NCBI GenBank assembly: GCA_003184365.1
Contig: NKYR01000002.1
Coordinates: 62,976 to 126,975, forward strand
Length of the DNA: 64,000 bases
Direction of reading: 5' to 3'
Source of the DNA: Evernia prunastri
Lineage: Eukaryota > Ascomycota > Lecanoromycetes > Lecanorales > Parmeliaceae
Of the stretch, positions 22,888 to 35,086 are shown piece by piece; the stretch's first letter is position 1, and each line of letters starts with the position of its first letter. The translations under genes were made by a program, and so were the position numbers. The notes under the pieces are model-generated. The model worked only from the letters and a program-made list of their open reading frames with translations, was not told the origin of the DNA and did not search any database.

Positions 22888-23812
22888 TCATGAGCCCGCC
22901 ACTTCGTAGACAAGTCGTGCGTCAAGTTCGTCCGGTTTCCAGCCCTCATACCCAAGCTCGTGAATCTCTCCCCCATGACCGATCGAGACCATACGACCCT
23001 CTTTCTTCAATTCATCATACTTCTCTTCCCAAATGCGCCCCTCTTTCCTCGCGCGCAGCTCGCGACTCGTCTGCCTCCAGAGCAAACCCAAAGCACAAAG
23101 CAATGCTAGCCCAAGCGGTACACCGACCCCAAGCCCGACAGCAGCCGACTTGTTTGATGAAGATGGCGAATTGCGGCATGTTGTGGAGTCTGTGGAGGGA
23201 TCTGTGGCTGTCGATGGAGCGGCTGGGGATGTGATTGTCACCGTAGCTGCGTCACTATTATTGGACGAAGTGGAGCCGGATGTCCGGTTAAATATGACTC
23301 TTCCGGCCGGTACAGCGAAGGGCTCTGTGCTACCTAGTGTACTACTGACGCATGAATTGGTGGATGAGTTGCCCGGTCCGCAGCAGAAGGACCTGTCGTC
23401 TTGGAATGGATAGATTGATACGCCGTAGCTGGTATGGACTAGGACACGAAAGCGTGAGCGCTGGAGCATCTTATCCGAATTGCAAGACCAATGACAAACC
23501 CTCCCTTCTCGCACCAATAAGTTTTAACGTACCGTCTTGACAGTACCCCGGGCAATCACTGCTCTGCCAGCTTTTATCTGTGCAAGTGCCCCTGGTAACA
23601 ACTTCATTGCCCGACTGGGCGAGACAGAGGCTATTGTCCAGGCATATATCGAAATATGGACAGCATGGGCTCGCCTGGCCAGATGATGGGGCCCGGCAGG
23701 GGGTGTCACGGGGCGATGGCGAACCGTCTGGGAAGTAACATGTTTGTGCAGCTACCCTTGTCGCTTTTTCCAATGAGCAAACTAGAATGATGATAAAGAC
23801 TAGAGCGAGCAT
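22888..23812 (-). CDS. Secreted cysteine-rich single-pass membrane protein
   Basis: 276 aa in two exons (23812..23533 and 23438..22888, 94-nt intron; the CCTAG acceptor restores frame). Residues 1-23 form a signal peptide ending near VAAQ. A Cys-rich ectodomain (about 24-120, with spaced C and CC motifs) is followed by a Ser/Thr-rich stalk (about 120-175), one transmembrane helix (AAVGLGVGVPLGLALLCALG, about 188-207) and a charged cytoplasmic tail. This is a common layout in Pezizomycotina for surface proteins of unknown function. WSC-type sensors have similar topology, but I do not see a WSC domain. Confidence 0.75.
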
Positions 23813-25168
23813 CCCTCGACCTCAAATTCAACAGCCTATCGTTCCTGCGATAGTACTGGGACAAGAAGAGATTCTGGCGAGGCCGAGCGCACTCATCTAG
23901 CGTGCAGTCCGATGGTTTTCGCCAGCCTTGAAAACGGAGATTCGGCGAGCTTTTGTATTTGGAGCGAAAGGTTTCCGTCGCTGTAAAAGGGATGGCAGCC
24001 TCGAGTTTTAGTAGGATCCTTAGGCTGAAGGATTCATTGGCGAACGGAGCCGTGGAGATTCAGCTCCGTTTGTAGGAACGTAAGAGTCGTACTCGGAATC
24101 ATGCAGGGTGACTATGAGATATTACACGCCATGGACCGCGTAAACTTCCCACGGGCGTCTTGCGACGCATTGGAGCTTCTGGAGATTCGGCACCTCTTTC
24201 AAGGTTGTCGAAACGACTCGCCGTCTCCCTCTCCACAGCTGATCATTGTCAGGTTACAGCCCGTGATTCTTGCTTATTCTGGGGCTCTGATTGGAGAACG
24301 TATTCCTGTCAAGCACCTAAGATGGAATGGCGCTCTGACATTGTTTTCCGGTTTCAATGTGATGAAAATGGTTACTCGGTACGAAGGGAGAGAGGTAAGC
24401 TGTGCGTATTGGGAGCGCTATGTAGTATCATCACTGCGGGTGCGGTGTAGGGCAAGACTAGTGTAGGGCCGTGCCTCTCAAGGATTCCCTAGTCTGCCAT
24501 GCTCACACCCAAGCATCTGGAGCAGAAATATCAAGTGCGACCAATTGTGGACAATAGTTCACCAAAGAGATTCAGTCGCTGGACTTATTGCATCGGAGAA
24601 GTACTGATGGCTAATAGCAGTACAACAGGAGTATGCTGAATCTGCAAGACATTAGGGACTCTAGACGCTGGCATCGACGACTTCCATCATCCCCCGGGGG
24701 GAAGTTCTAGGGACAATTCGTCAGCAGACGGGAGCACGTTCCCGTTACGAAGGATGGATAAGCGAAGCCCTGCGTTGTGACTACCTTACGTTTCAGCCTC
24801 CAAGTGCCGTGATGAGACATCCTTCTGATTATTCTCCGCCGGCGCACAGACTGCGGCACCTTCTTCCAAGTCAGCGGCTGAAGATTTAATCCGGTATTAC
24901 CAAAGGATGCCGAATAAGCTTAACAGCGGGGATTTTCTTAGTAATTATGTAGGGAATACGTTGACTATCTCATTTCATTGCTATGTGTGCACACATGTCA
25001 ATACTAGTATTTGATTATCCTCGTCAAGCTGTAGGAGATGAGTCATCTGCATTCATGATGGAAACATGATTGTTCTGATAATGAACTGAACGCTGTAAGT
25101 ATGCCGTCATCCACTCCAGAGTCGAAACGTTCAGTCAAGAGACCTAAAAACGTCTAAATTCAAGACGG
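23813..25168. other. Intergenic, no gene seen
   Basis: A frame at 24101-24466 is open but has no family features. I see nothing else of note. Confidence 0.4.
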
Positions 25169-25224
25169 TTACATGGATAGTCCGTTCAACTGCTCCAGGA
25201 CTATTGCGCGCCTTGTGTCCAATT

Positions 25225-25375
25225 CCTCTTCGTGCAACTCCTCCTGATCCAAACCATCCTCGTGCAAGCCATCCTTGGGCAAGCCATCCTCGAGAAAACC
25301 ATTCTCGTGCATATCACCCTCGTCCATTTCACCCTCGTCCCAGTAGCCCTCAACCAAATGGTATTCGTCCATCTC
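25225..25375. repeat. 15-bp tandem repeat array downstream of the NLR gene
   Basis: At least six imperfect 15-bp units of CCATCCTCGTGCAAG type, clearest at 25254-25345. On the minus strand one frame reads as acidic pentapeptides (HEDGL, PKDGL, LEDGL, HENGF), but that frame is not continuous with the NLR reading frame, which stops at 25405. Confidence 0.75.
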
Positions 25376-25404
25376 GTTCTCGTCTAACCTTCTATTCAGA
25401 GCGT

Positions 25405-27788
25405 CTAACTTCTCTCTTGTCCATCGAAAATCTCGGTGATTTTGGGCAAGAATATCTCTTCGAACAATAGGTGACCGAGCTCTTCAGCCCAGATTATACT
25501 CTGGGTCGACTTTTTAAATGTCTCTATCTTAGCTAGAGTGATCGAAGAGGGTGGCCCTGATCGTTTCAAATGAAAATAAGCATATAATGTAGCGTATCTC
25601 AGAAGAGGATAGCCGTCCCAATGAGCTTGTTTAGATTGAAAGGTTTCGTCCATTAAACTTGGTCTCTCCTCTTTCAGCAAACTTATGTAGTCGAGACAAA
25701 GCCAGGCGAAAGAACGGTGTGCCTGGATAACGTCAATTTTAAAGACCAGCACAGCCCTGTCAGATTCGCAGACCCATTGGTCTTCAGGACGGATCAAAAA
25801 GTCTTTGACAGAGGAGTGAACGAGTCGCAAGATACCATCGGTCATAGAGACGAGGCCTCCAGTAACATTGAGTACCTTCTGAGGTGGCTGTAGAAGTAAG
25901 TAGTTCTCGAGAGGTTGCGCCACTGTTTCTAACGACTTGCAGTTCACAGCATGAGCGTATCGGAATTCGTCAAAACGCAAGGGGCGGCAAGATGTACTTG
26001 TGAAGGCCAGGGCATTCTGTGCCAGACGCAGCTCGAATTTGTCCAATTGTTGAAACAGGTGGAGAAAAATGAGTTGGTAGGCTTTTTCCAGCCCACGGGG
26101 CAGGTTCTGTAGTCTCTCGCTGAACTCGGATTTCGACGATGACTTCCTAAGGTCATCGACCATAAGCCGAACCCACAGAAACATGCCATCGGACTTGTCT
26201 TTAAGGGTTTTGTAGACGTTCTCCCCAGCATCTGGAAGAGAGAGAATGTCTGAGTTGGCGATTTCATCTTTGATGAAGGCATCGACGTCTTGATCCAGCA
26301 TCGCAGGCGTAATCTCAATCGCCGCAACAGCAGTATTGCCTGAAAGTTTCTGAACGACAAGTGGCCGACCCAGCAAAGTTATGCGTAAATATGGGCACAT
26401 ATCGAGGATTCGCATCAGTTGGATGGACATGGTGTTTTCGTAATCATTGCATTCGTCAAGCCCATCAATCACGCAGTATACCAGCTTCGCCAATGATGAA
26501 ACTATGCGTCCGAAGGCCTCCCATAGTTCCGAAACGGTGGGCTGGCCGTCCAATCTCAGATGGTGTATGACGTTCACACTTTCTATGTTGGTAGTCTCTT
26601 GCAGCAATTGCCATAGGAGAGTTCTAATGAGGTTTTCAGAAGTCTGCCGGCTTCCATCTGAGCTAGAAAAAGCGAAAAACAGGGTGTGCTGCGCGCTGGT
26701 CTTTAGTCGAGTGACTATTGAGGAGGCCAATACTGATTTTCCGCATCCATGAGTGCCCGAGATGACGAGCAGTCGATCTTGGCTTGTTAAGATTCCCGGT
26801 TTGACCCATTTGTCAAACACATCGATAGATGTGATCCAGTCGCAGGTGCCGTCTAATCTAGCCCGGGCTTGATGCAGGTGAACATGTTTGACATCCGAAG
26901 GTTTTAGCCACCTTTCACATTGTATCTTTAGATCTTCCTGCTGTCTTCGGTTGGCCTCTTCGCGAAACTTTGCTGCTTCTAGAAGCTCCGTGGCAACAGC
27001 AGTCTGGTCAGCAACCCTAGCATGGCGTTGAAGTCGAGCTATGACGCATCCGATGTCGCGATCAAAAGAGCGCACTACAGTTTGGGCTAAACTCACTGGA
27101 AAGACCCATCAGCAGAGAACAAGAGATTTTTATACCATCATTGAGACATACCTAAAGTCCCACGTCGAAAGAATTGGAAGGCCCGCACGGAAAATTCCAC
27201 CACGTCGGTGAAGATGCTCAGGAGTGCAGTTTGCAGTATTTTATTTGACTGCAGCTTCTCATAAATCTCAAGTCGCGGAAGGCTCTCTGCAATCTATTCT
27301 ACCAGAATTGACACCTGCTCGGTAGTTTTCGAATGATCGTCCGAGACCTAATCACAACAACGTTCAGGCACCATTGAATTCCACGCCGTAGAGGCATACT
27401 AACCTTCAAGATGAATTTGATCGGCGCCCACAGCGGACACCCAAGCCCAGCTTGCGTTTGCACAGCGACGTCCACCACGGCACTCATGTTCTGTAACCAT
27501 GTTGTATATTTCTGCAGCTTCGATAGAAACCTGGTCGATTTTTTGTTCTTCTGGGATTGCCACTTCTGCTCAACAGAACTCAAGACCTCCAGCAATGTTT
27601 CTTTCCCTTCGACACACTGGCGAAAGATCGTGTCGCCATGAGGTAGACGGGAATACGCCGCTTTGGCTTCTTCTATAGCCTGTCGCTGAAGCGCGGACCT
27701 AGATGATTGACTTCGTTAGCCAATGCCCGGCGCAGTGGGGTCATGGGACCAACTGCTGAGGATCTTGATCCTGCGTAGGACTTTCCAT
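25405..27788 (-). pseudogene. STAND/NLR-type NACHT NTPase with one in-frame stop
   Basis: Fungal NOD-like receptor architecture. Exons: 27788..27750 (uncertain start), 27685..27404, 27347..27152 and 27095..25405. The N-terminal part resembles the fungal STAND 'Goodbye' domain. The NACHT domain has Walker A GTHGCGKS (about 26737-26757) and Walker B YCVIDGLDEC, followed by the winged-helix-like region typical of these proteins. No WD40, ankyrin or TPR array follows; the frame ends at 25405. A TAG at 27294-27296 interrupts exon 3 in frame with good family sequence on both sides, and no splice choice I tried removes it. Either this allele is null, or translation restarts downstream to give a NACHT-only protein. 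Such genes act in self/non-self recognition. Confidence 0.7.
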
Positions 27789-28752
27789 GGCATAGTATTG
27801 AGCAACTGTTAGTAGATAGATCAACTGACTCGATCAGAAAGACGGTTGCACTCCATACATAAGGTAGATGCGCCAGGCTGCGAGCCCGCGCTCAGCCCCC
27901 AAGGCTGACTGGTAATCATGGTGGGGGAAGTGATAGCTACAGGTAGAGTGTACGGGAGTGGAAGAACGTAGGGCCGGTGGGGCTTATGGGCTCTACGACT
28001 ACTCTGGACAGAGTATATAACCTATATGGAAAGAATATAGATAACGAAAAAGTAGATGTACAGAAAAATACACTTTAATCTACTTATGCCAACCCATTTT
28101 CCAACCGGACCTGAAGAACCTTCGGATATTGTTCGAGTGGAGCATCGAAAAGAACATCCAACGTGACCCTCGCAAAAATCAGCCAGAACAGTGGACGTGA
28201 CAGCGGAAAATCCTGGGGAAAGGATGAGAACTACTAGCCTGGAAGACCATATGCTGTGTTTGAGATACCTTTGGCAATTGTTTTAATAATTTTCCTAGAA
28301 ATCATGCTTCTCCGATCTGTCCTGGACGTATGATGGGTTTCAGGCTGCATTGTCGGATTTCGGAACCAGAGGCGGAGGTGGGGGGTGTAACTGCTTCATG
28401 GCAGCGAACAGTGTCTACATCGTACTCGATTAAGAAGACTAAAGGGAGAGACGTAAGTCATTCCATTTTCCATTGCCTATGCTTTCTGAAGAGCTTGAAC
28501 TCTTTGGGCGTCGCGGCTATATCTGGGAAATCGCGCTGAGAAGGAAAAACCGTAAACGTCGTTATCTCCTACATCTTTCATGAAAACATGACAAAATCTT
28601 CAGAGGCGTTGAATATGTATCAAACAGTAAGTCCAGCAGTCCACGAGGTCACTTTCTGGATCATTAAAGCTGCGCAACTGGTAGGCCCGAGGGTTGACTT
28701 TACCTCATTTTTGGCCTCGTTCCCCTTGATGCCACAATCTCCAGCAAACCCG
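27789..28752. other. Intergenic, no gene seen
   Basis: 5' flank of the NLR gene and 3' flank of the lectin gene. AT-rich near 28000-28090. Nothing recognised. Confidence 0.4.
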
Positions 28753-29931
28753 TCACTGCTTGAAAGCCTCCAAAGGCCCAGCCAACGTCTCCCAAGTGCC
28801 ATCACCAGGGTACCACCCGCTCCCGTACCAGGTGAGATGCTTAAGCATACTGTCGCTGCCCACGCCATAAATGTCCAGTCGATTTTCTCCCCAACTCACC
28901 ACGGCCGGTGAGGAGTTGAATTTGCCATTCTTCGAGATGAAGCTGGTCTCGGAGGGTTGCCACTGCGAGCCGTCCCAGTACTTGTAGTAGTAAACGCCGT
29001 CGGTCCCCAAAGCCACGAGGTCGATGCGGTTGGTGGACCAGCTCGTCGCTGCCACAGTGCCTGTGAATGCAATCTCGTCGGAAGGCGTACCGAGGTTTTC
29101 CCATTTGGACCACTGGCTGCCGTCCCAGACGCTGTGAAGCAAGGCTCCAGAACTCGAGTCGACGCCAAAAATATCGAGGCGGTTCGCGCCCCAGGAAATG
29201 GCGGTTGGCGTTCCAGCAAACTCGGCGTCGCCGAGGGATTCCCACTTACTGAGCCAGGTGGTGCCATCCCAGTATTGATGTAACATATTGAGATCTGTAT
29301 CGAGCGCGAAGATGTCGGTGCGGTTGGGTCCCCAGGATACCGCAGCCGGTCCGTAGGTAAACTCGTTTCCGTCGCCTAGGTTCTCCATGGTCTCGCCTTG
29401 GGGTTGCCAGCTAGATCCATCCCAGTATTTGTGATATATACTACCGTCGCTCCCCTTGCCGAAGACATCGAGAGGATTGGCGCCATTTGCAGTGGCGGAA
29501 AGAACCACGTTGACGTCCAATTTGCCGCCGAGACTTTCGAAAGTAGTTTCAGAGGGCTTCCATACTGAACCGTCGTAGTACTTGTGCATGAGCGAGTCAT
29601 CTTCTCCGACCGAGAATATTTCCATTTTCCCCGTCGCAGGTGACACAGCGGTCGGCGGAGAGTCGAAACCACCGCCAAGAGCCTCGATTTGATTGTACGC
29701 CGGACCCCACTGATATCCGTCCCAGTACTGGTGAGTGACGTTACCGGCGCCATCGTTTCCGTAGACGTCCATGCGGTTGAATCCCCAAGAGATAGCGGAG
29801 ACGCTAGGGCCGGCGGTGACGCTCAGCCTATCCATGGATTGCGGAGTGTCATGGCACGGCTTCTCCCCACCAAATTTTGTTGTTGCATAGCTAAGCATCA
29901 GCTGAGAAGTCCATTTGGTAAGAGGTGCCAT
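28753..29931 (-). CDS. PLL-like seven-bladed beta-propeller lectin (DUF346 repeats)
   Basis: Single exon, 392 aa. Seven repeats of about 49 residues each carry the pattern (I/V)SWG-x-NR-(L/I)D-(I/V)-F/Y-G, then a Trp-rich strand of H-x-x-W-D-G-x-x-W type and a W-E-x-L-G turn. This matches the DUF346/PLL family of seven-bladed propellers, known from bacterial fucose/O-methyl-sugar-binding lectins. There is no signal peptide or membrane segment, so it may be cytosolic, like many fungal fruiting-body and defence lectins. Sugar specificity cannot be read here. It is intronless in an intron-rich neighbourhood, consistent with (not proof of) acquisition from bacteria. A TATAAAT lies on the same strand at 30032-30026. 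Confidence 0.85.
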   Translation of the reverse strand: MAPLTKWTSQLMLSYATTKFGGEKPCHDTPQSMDRLSVTAGPSVSAISWGFNRMDVYGNDGAGNVTHQYWDGYQWGPAYNQIEALGGGFDSPPTAVSPATGKMEIFSVGEDDSLMHKYYDGSVWKPSETTFESLGGKLDVNVVLSATANGANPLDVFGKGSDGSIYHKYWDGSSWQPQGETMENLGDGNEFTYGPAAVSWGPNRTDIFALDTDLNMLHQYWDGTTWLSKWESLGDAEFAGTPTAISWGANRLDIFGVDSSSGALLHSVWDGSQWSKWENLGTPSDEIAFTGTVAATSWSTNRIDLVALGTDGVYYYKYWDGSQWQPSETSFISKNGKFNSSPAVVSWGENRLDIYGVGSDSMLKHLTWYGSGWYPGDGTWETLAGPLEAFKQ

Positions 29932-30025
29932 CGTCGACGTGAATTTTGGTCAAGTTTTCTTAAGGTATAAAGTCTTCTCGAGCTGGGCTCTGTTCGACTG
30001 TGGCAAGTTCTGGAAGTGGGAGCAG

Positions 30026-30032
30026 ATTTATA
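30026..30032 (-). promoter_or_regulatory. Candidate TATA box for the PLL-like lectin gene
   Basis: TATAAAT on the minus strand, about 95 bp upstream of the ATG at 29931. Confidence 0.35.
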
Positions 30033-32435
30033 CATGCCATCAAGGTGGGGTTGCATCCCATGGTGGGACGGAAACCCTCGGACACCTCGAGATTGTCTAA
30101 ATGAAGCAGCTAGGCAGCATTCAGGGGAGGACCTGCTCATCATTAAGCCCTGCAGCTAAGAGGACGGCTCACTTGGAGCCAACGTCCCCACGCTGGAGAA
30201 GAGAACCGAAGCTTTCAACGGGATTTTCCTGGGACTAAGCAAAAAAAGCAACGACGCTTGGATCTCCGACATTGAACCTCAGAGCATAAGCTAGATACTC
30301 ATAGAATGGGTAATCCTGATGGGCTGATGCCATTTATGATCACTTGGTACGACCACAGGCTCAAAGAAAAGACAATCCAACAGAACCGTGGCGTGGCTTG
30401 GCGGTCAACATTCACAGCTGGAGGTGATGTAAGTATGCACGGCAGAACAGGCCATGACACGCTATGATGCCATACAGGCCACTGGAGAGATCGGCTGTAG
30501 AGCCTGGAACTGTGGCCATAACGCCGATGACGACCAGCTTCAGAGAGTGAGAATATCAGCACCCGAACCAGAGGATATTGGATGTAACTGCCTTAGTGAG
30601 GTGAAGCCGATGGACCTATGGAATGGCAGAATACTACACATGCTAAACCGGGAAGTGCGGGGCAGAGTACTAGGTGCATAAGATGCGGAGAGAAAAAGAT
30701 GCATGATGCACGGCCCGCCGACATTTGTAAATTAATTGTGCAAGTCTCACCTTTTAGCGGTGATGGTTCCGGACTGGAATCGACTATTCGCGGGGAATCA
30801 TCCAACCACAAGGGTTCGTCCGCCGCTAGGATGCGCCCGAGATTCGAGAATTGGCAGACCATGCACCATTATTCTTGTCCAGGGCATGACGCTTTTTCAG
30901 CCGTATTAGGTTAGAGAATTATCGCTATGTCTTTGCCCCGAAGCTTTCCGTTGAGGAATCGATCTTCTTGAGAAGTCAGAGAGGAAAAGCAGATGTGTGT
31001 TCGCCATCAAGTACTGGGGTAGCTAAGTAAGCACATGGCGTGATAGAGTGGCGCTCTAAGAGAGACTGACCCGCCTTCCACCAGGATGTGCCCGCAGGCT
31101 TCTAGTTACAGACTCAACCCCCACTCTGGCCAAAAAGATAGTGGTCCACTAATACAACCAACGCAAGACAATTTGGGTTTGAACTTGTATTATATCATCA
31201 TCGGCATCGCAATGTTGTGCCCCAAGTGCCAAGAGAAGCAGGCAAGCTTGCCAGGGGTCGATGACCATTCCTGCAAGACGGGTCGTGTTAGGTGCAGCTG
31301 GGGCGTAGTTGGATCTAGAGATCCGATCACCGAATATCTCCAGCGAAGCTCGATCTAGCCAAACAGGGTAACCGTCGGCTCTTGAAGTCCTCCAGAAACT
31401 TGACGACCATCAGCACCTCGGTAGGACGTGTGGGAGTTGACCGGCAAGGTCGTTGCAGCTTGTACTTTGAGTATGTACTCGTAGGGTCCGGAAGTGGACT
31501 TGCTTGATAGACCGAGGACGCCATAAATCAAGCGCGACATCCAGCTAAAAAGGGTCCATTGGTGTCCTCGATTTATCAAATAATTCACTTTCCGAGACCA
31601 CAAGTGAGTATTGCACTCAAGAGCCCCGCAAACGATGCCAAGCGTTTGCACCTGCTCCTTTGGCTGCTAGCCGATTCCCCACCTCAAGACTGCATTATGC
31701 GGCCGCATCTTACATTGCTGGTGGCTTGCATTGGCTAGTCCCAACTCATTCGTACAGTTGCACTACCACCGACGCTCGAATGCATCTTCGCCGTCGGTCG
31801 TTGCGTGTGTCCGCGAACCAGTGGTGTACATCGCTAATTGTCAAGTCTTGCCAGAATGAGGTTTACTCTGTCGTTCAATTGGCTTCGAAGGTAAGACTCT
31901 GACATTGAATGATGAATTGGTATAGAGAGATAGCGGTTAAATTACTAATTCATACCTCAAACCGTCGTGGAAGTAAATTTTACCAAATGTTACCTCAAGT
32001 TTTGATGAAGGAGTAAGATTCGGTTAGGATTGCTTAATTTAACGTATGAATTGGTAAAGTGCCCGAGAGACAGCATTTCCTGCCGGAGCTTGTAGCTAAG
32101 AGTGGGCAAGGACTAGCTGTACTCTAGCCTCTAAAGTGATGTTCGGACGACTGTCAGATGAAAGTCGTGCCGTTTACGAAGTAGCCTAGATATTTGGTAC
32201 GACAGGTATATGATAGAAGCTATCTTTGGATTAAAGAAGTCTCCTAGGCATGTATGAACTCATGGTGGGAGAATCAACTTGTGCAAATCACTTACTGTAT
32301 AAGAGCATTGATCTCTCACGAGGCCAGTCTAGTCAGTCAACACCTTCCATATTCACCACGTCTACATGACGCCTGGAAAGATACCCTCTCTGCAGCAGCT
32401 AGCGGATCTCTACTTGTTTACTCTCCATCCTGCAA
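30033..32435. other. Gene-poor 2.4-kb stretch, no supported gene
   Basis: Only short unsupported frames. A minus-strand frame at 31651-31355 looks somewhat protein-like but matches no family I know. Confidence 0.4.
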
Positions 32436-35086
32436 TCAAATACCAGAATCATCTTGAAACCCCTCCGTTTTGTTGTACCAATTGTCCTCGACGTCATACC
32501 ACGCTTTCCAGGTCTCACAGGTCTTGTCGATAGCTTCTCTATGCGCTTGCGAGACATTGATAGCTGGCTCACGCTCCAGTATCTGCAAGGCCAAACCGGA
32601 AGATGCATGCCATGCAATGTGACAGTGCAGAAGCCACGCGCCAGGATTGTCGGACTTGAAAGCAAGGACGAGATACCCGTTCGCAGGGAGTAATGCTACG
32701 TCTCGTCGAGGGGGGTTGTTGAGGTTCAGCTTCACCAACGGATCCCAGTATGGCTGGTTGGACTGTGCCAGTATTGCAAAATCATGGCCGTGTAAGTGGA
32801 TCTGTAAGCGGTCAGTCAAGATCGGATGAGAGATTGAGTGCAGCTACCGGATGGGCAGCTGGCACAAATTTCCGTTTTGGTTTGCCCCACGGAAAGCCAG
32901 TGGCTGTGACAACGAGGTAGATCCAGTCGTCTTCTTTGTAGTTCTGTGGTACCACTACCAACTCTGGATCCCAAGAAGATCCATTTTCTTGCTTTATGTT
33001 TTTGATCGTGGGGTTGCTGAAATTTAGCCACAGAGGAGCGCTGCCCAAGTCCCAGCGAGAGAAGTTGCCGTGTGGGAGAGTCCAGTTTTTATCGCTTTCA
33101 TACTCGGTCAAGCCTGCCTGGAACGTACTCAATTGCTCTGTTGCTGGTAGTCAGTCCCTGGTAAGCTGTACAGGAGTAAGGGGAGCCGACGTACGCTCAT
33201 TTGAGGGTTTTCCAACTGTCCAAGGAAGTATGGGTGTCAACTTATCATAATCTTCATCAGAGCATTTTATGGGGTAAGATCCGTTGACAGTATTTGGTAG
33301 TTCGGAATTGTCAGCATTGTAGCGAAGTATGCCTGTCGTGTTAGCGGGTGTGTTGTTGGCTGGATAGGTGTTGCAACCCGTTGCTGGGATTGTCCGGATC
33401 CAGAAGTTCTCGGGTGGATCTCCGTAGGAAATATTGACCGGCTTTGCTTCCACAACGACATGGTATCTTTGCCCTACATATCAAGAATAAATCTGGAAGC
33501 TTTCCACAGAAGATTCGTGCGTTGCTTACCAATACCCACTAACACCGAATCAGTTTTGTAAGGGACAATTGGCACAAAGTCACTGCTCATAACTGTTATG
33601 TCGTGGTTGTCGATGGCGAACCTAAACGTCGTATCCACGGACGTGTTGATCAGCCGAAGGAGGTACTTTTTACCCTGAGAATTACTGTTACTATGCGGAT
33701 CCAACGTAATTCCACCAAATTACAAACCTTCTCGAACAGAATGGTGTATTTCGAGGGTGGTTCCCCACAGACTGTGCCGTCTTTTATATCTGTTGGAGTG
33801 CAAGTGTACTCGCCTGTCATAACCTAAGCAATGTATTCTCAGAAGGTGAGAAAATGAAGTTGCTGACATACCTATCCCATTGAGCAAGATGCTAGCCATA
33901 GGTGGTGGTCCTTTCGTAAGCTCGAAATAGAAATCCTCGAACGCACTCCGATGATTCCAGTCAGTCATCAAGATAGGTCGCACTGCTTCATCATAATTTG
34001 CTGACGAGGGTCCGTAGATAGTCATAGGACCTCTGATTCGGGTAAGTTGGGTTTGATACATCAGTAAAGCTGGCGGACTCACAGGAGACCATCTCCATAC
34101 TGAAGGTTCGGTTAGTGCTCATCCCACCATAAGTAGCTGCCATTCGGAAGGGTGCCTACCTGCAGAGAATAATGGCTATGATACCAGGTGCTGCCATACT
34201 GCGTGGCGCGGAACCTGTAGGTACCTTTCTGTCCGGGCTTCATGGAAGGTCAGATCTCATCAACGCACGAAGCGAATCAGACTTACAGCGATAGGACACT
34301 GGGTTACACCTATTCAGCCATGTGCGTAAGCTGGTTGCCCCCAAAACCAACAAGCGAGATTTAGGTCAAATACCATTCACCCCGTCCATTTCCACGGAAT
34401 TATGCTGCCTAATACCGTGCCAGTGGACTGTAGTGCCGTTGTGACTCAAATTGTTCTCAACCACAATTTCTACAGCCTGTCAACAATGCATCTCGTATGC
34501 GGGCAACCAGGAGGTACCAATTTCGTCCCCCCAGCAAGCCTCTAATACATTGTTCATATAAGCCATTTTCCAACAGTTATTTGATCGACTTACGAATCCA
34601 AGGACCAGGATATTGGCCATTGAAGACTTTGCCTCCGTTATTCACAACACCATCTGGTGCCAGCTCTGTCTCGGTGAGGTTGAGGTAGTACTTCATCAAA
34701 TTTAGCGAAAACATTGACGCAAGACTCAGGTAGGCTTAAGGACAGGGAAGGTGGGATTTTCATACCTGACGCAATTGACCGATTGGATAGTCTTTTTCGT
34801 AATTTGTATTGATGTCGTATTTCCCATTGACTGGGCCTTTGAGCCAACAGCTTCGGTCTTTGGAAGTTGAACAGTCGACCCATCCCGGGCCCATGGCAGT
34901 GTAATTGCACAAAAATGGGATCTCCGGTGAGCGATTTGGTGGAGCGAATATTGGGGAATGTCCGTAGTTGTGAGCATCCACGTTCTCAAGAAGTTTTTGC
35001 TCAGAAGGTATGGATTCTCCCCATGGTGCAAGAGTGAAGGCATTGAAAATGCGCATGACTGAAGCAGCCCATCGTTGGATAGTCAT
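32436..35086 (-). CDS. Laccase-like multicopper oxidase
   Basis: Oxidises phenolics with reduction of O2 to water. 652 aa in 12 exons: 35086..34766, 34690..34594, 34469..34374, 34309..34287, 34237..34160, 34099..34083, 34032..33872, 33813..33728, 33674..33530, 33473..33195, 33137..32848, 32801..32436. All four copper motifs are intact: HWHG (155-158), WYHSH (197-201), HPIHLHGHDF (530-539) and HCHIAWH (590-596). The exon at 34099-34083 is only 17 nt. The N-terminus from the ATG at 35086 lacks a clear signal peptide, unusual for fungal laccases. Either a leader exon was missed or the enzyme is intracellular. Head-to-head with a tyrosinase pseudogene. Confidence 0.93.
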
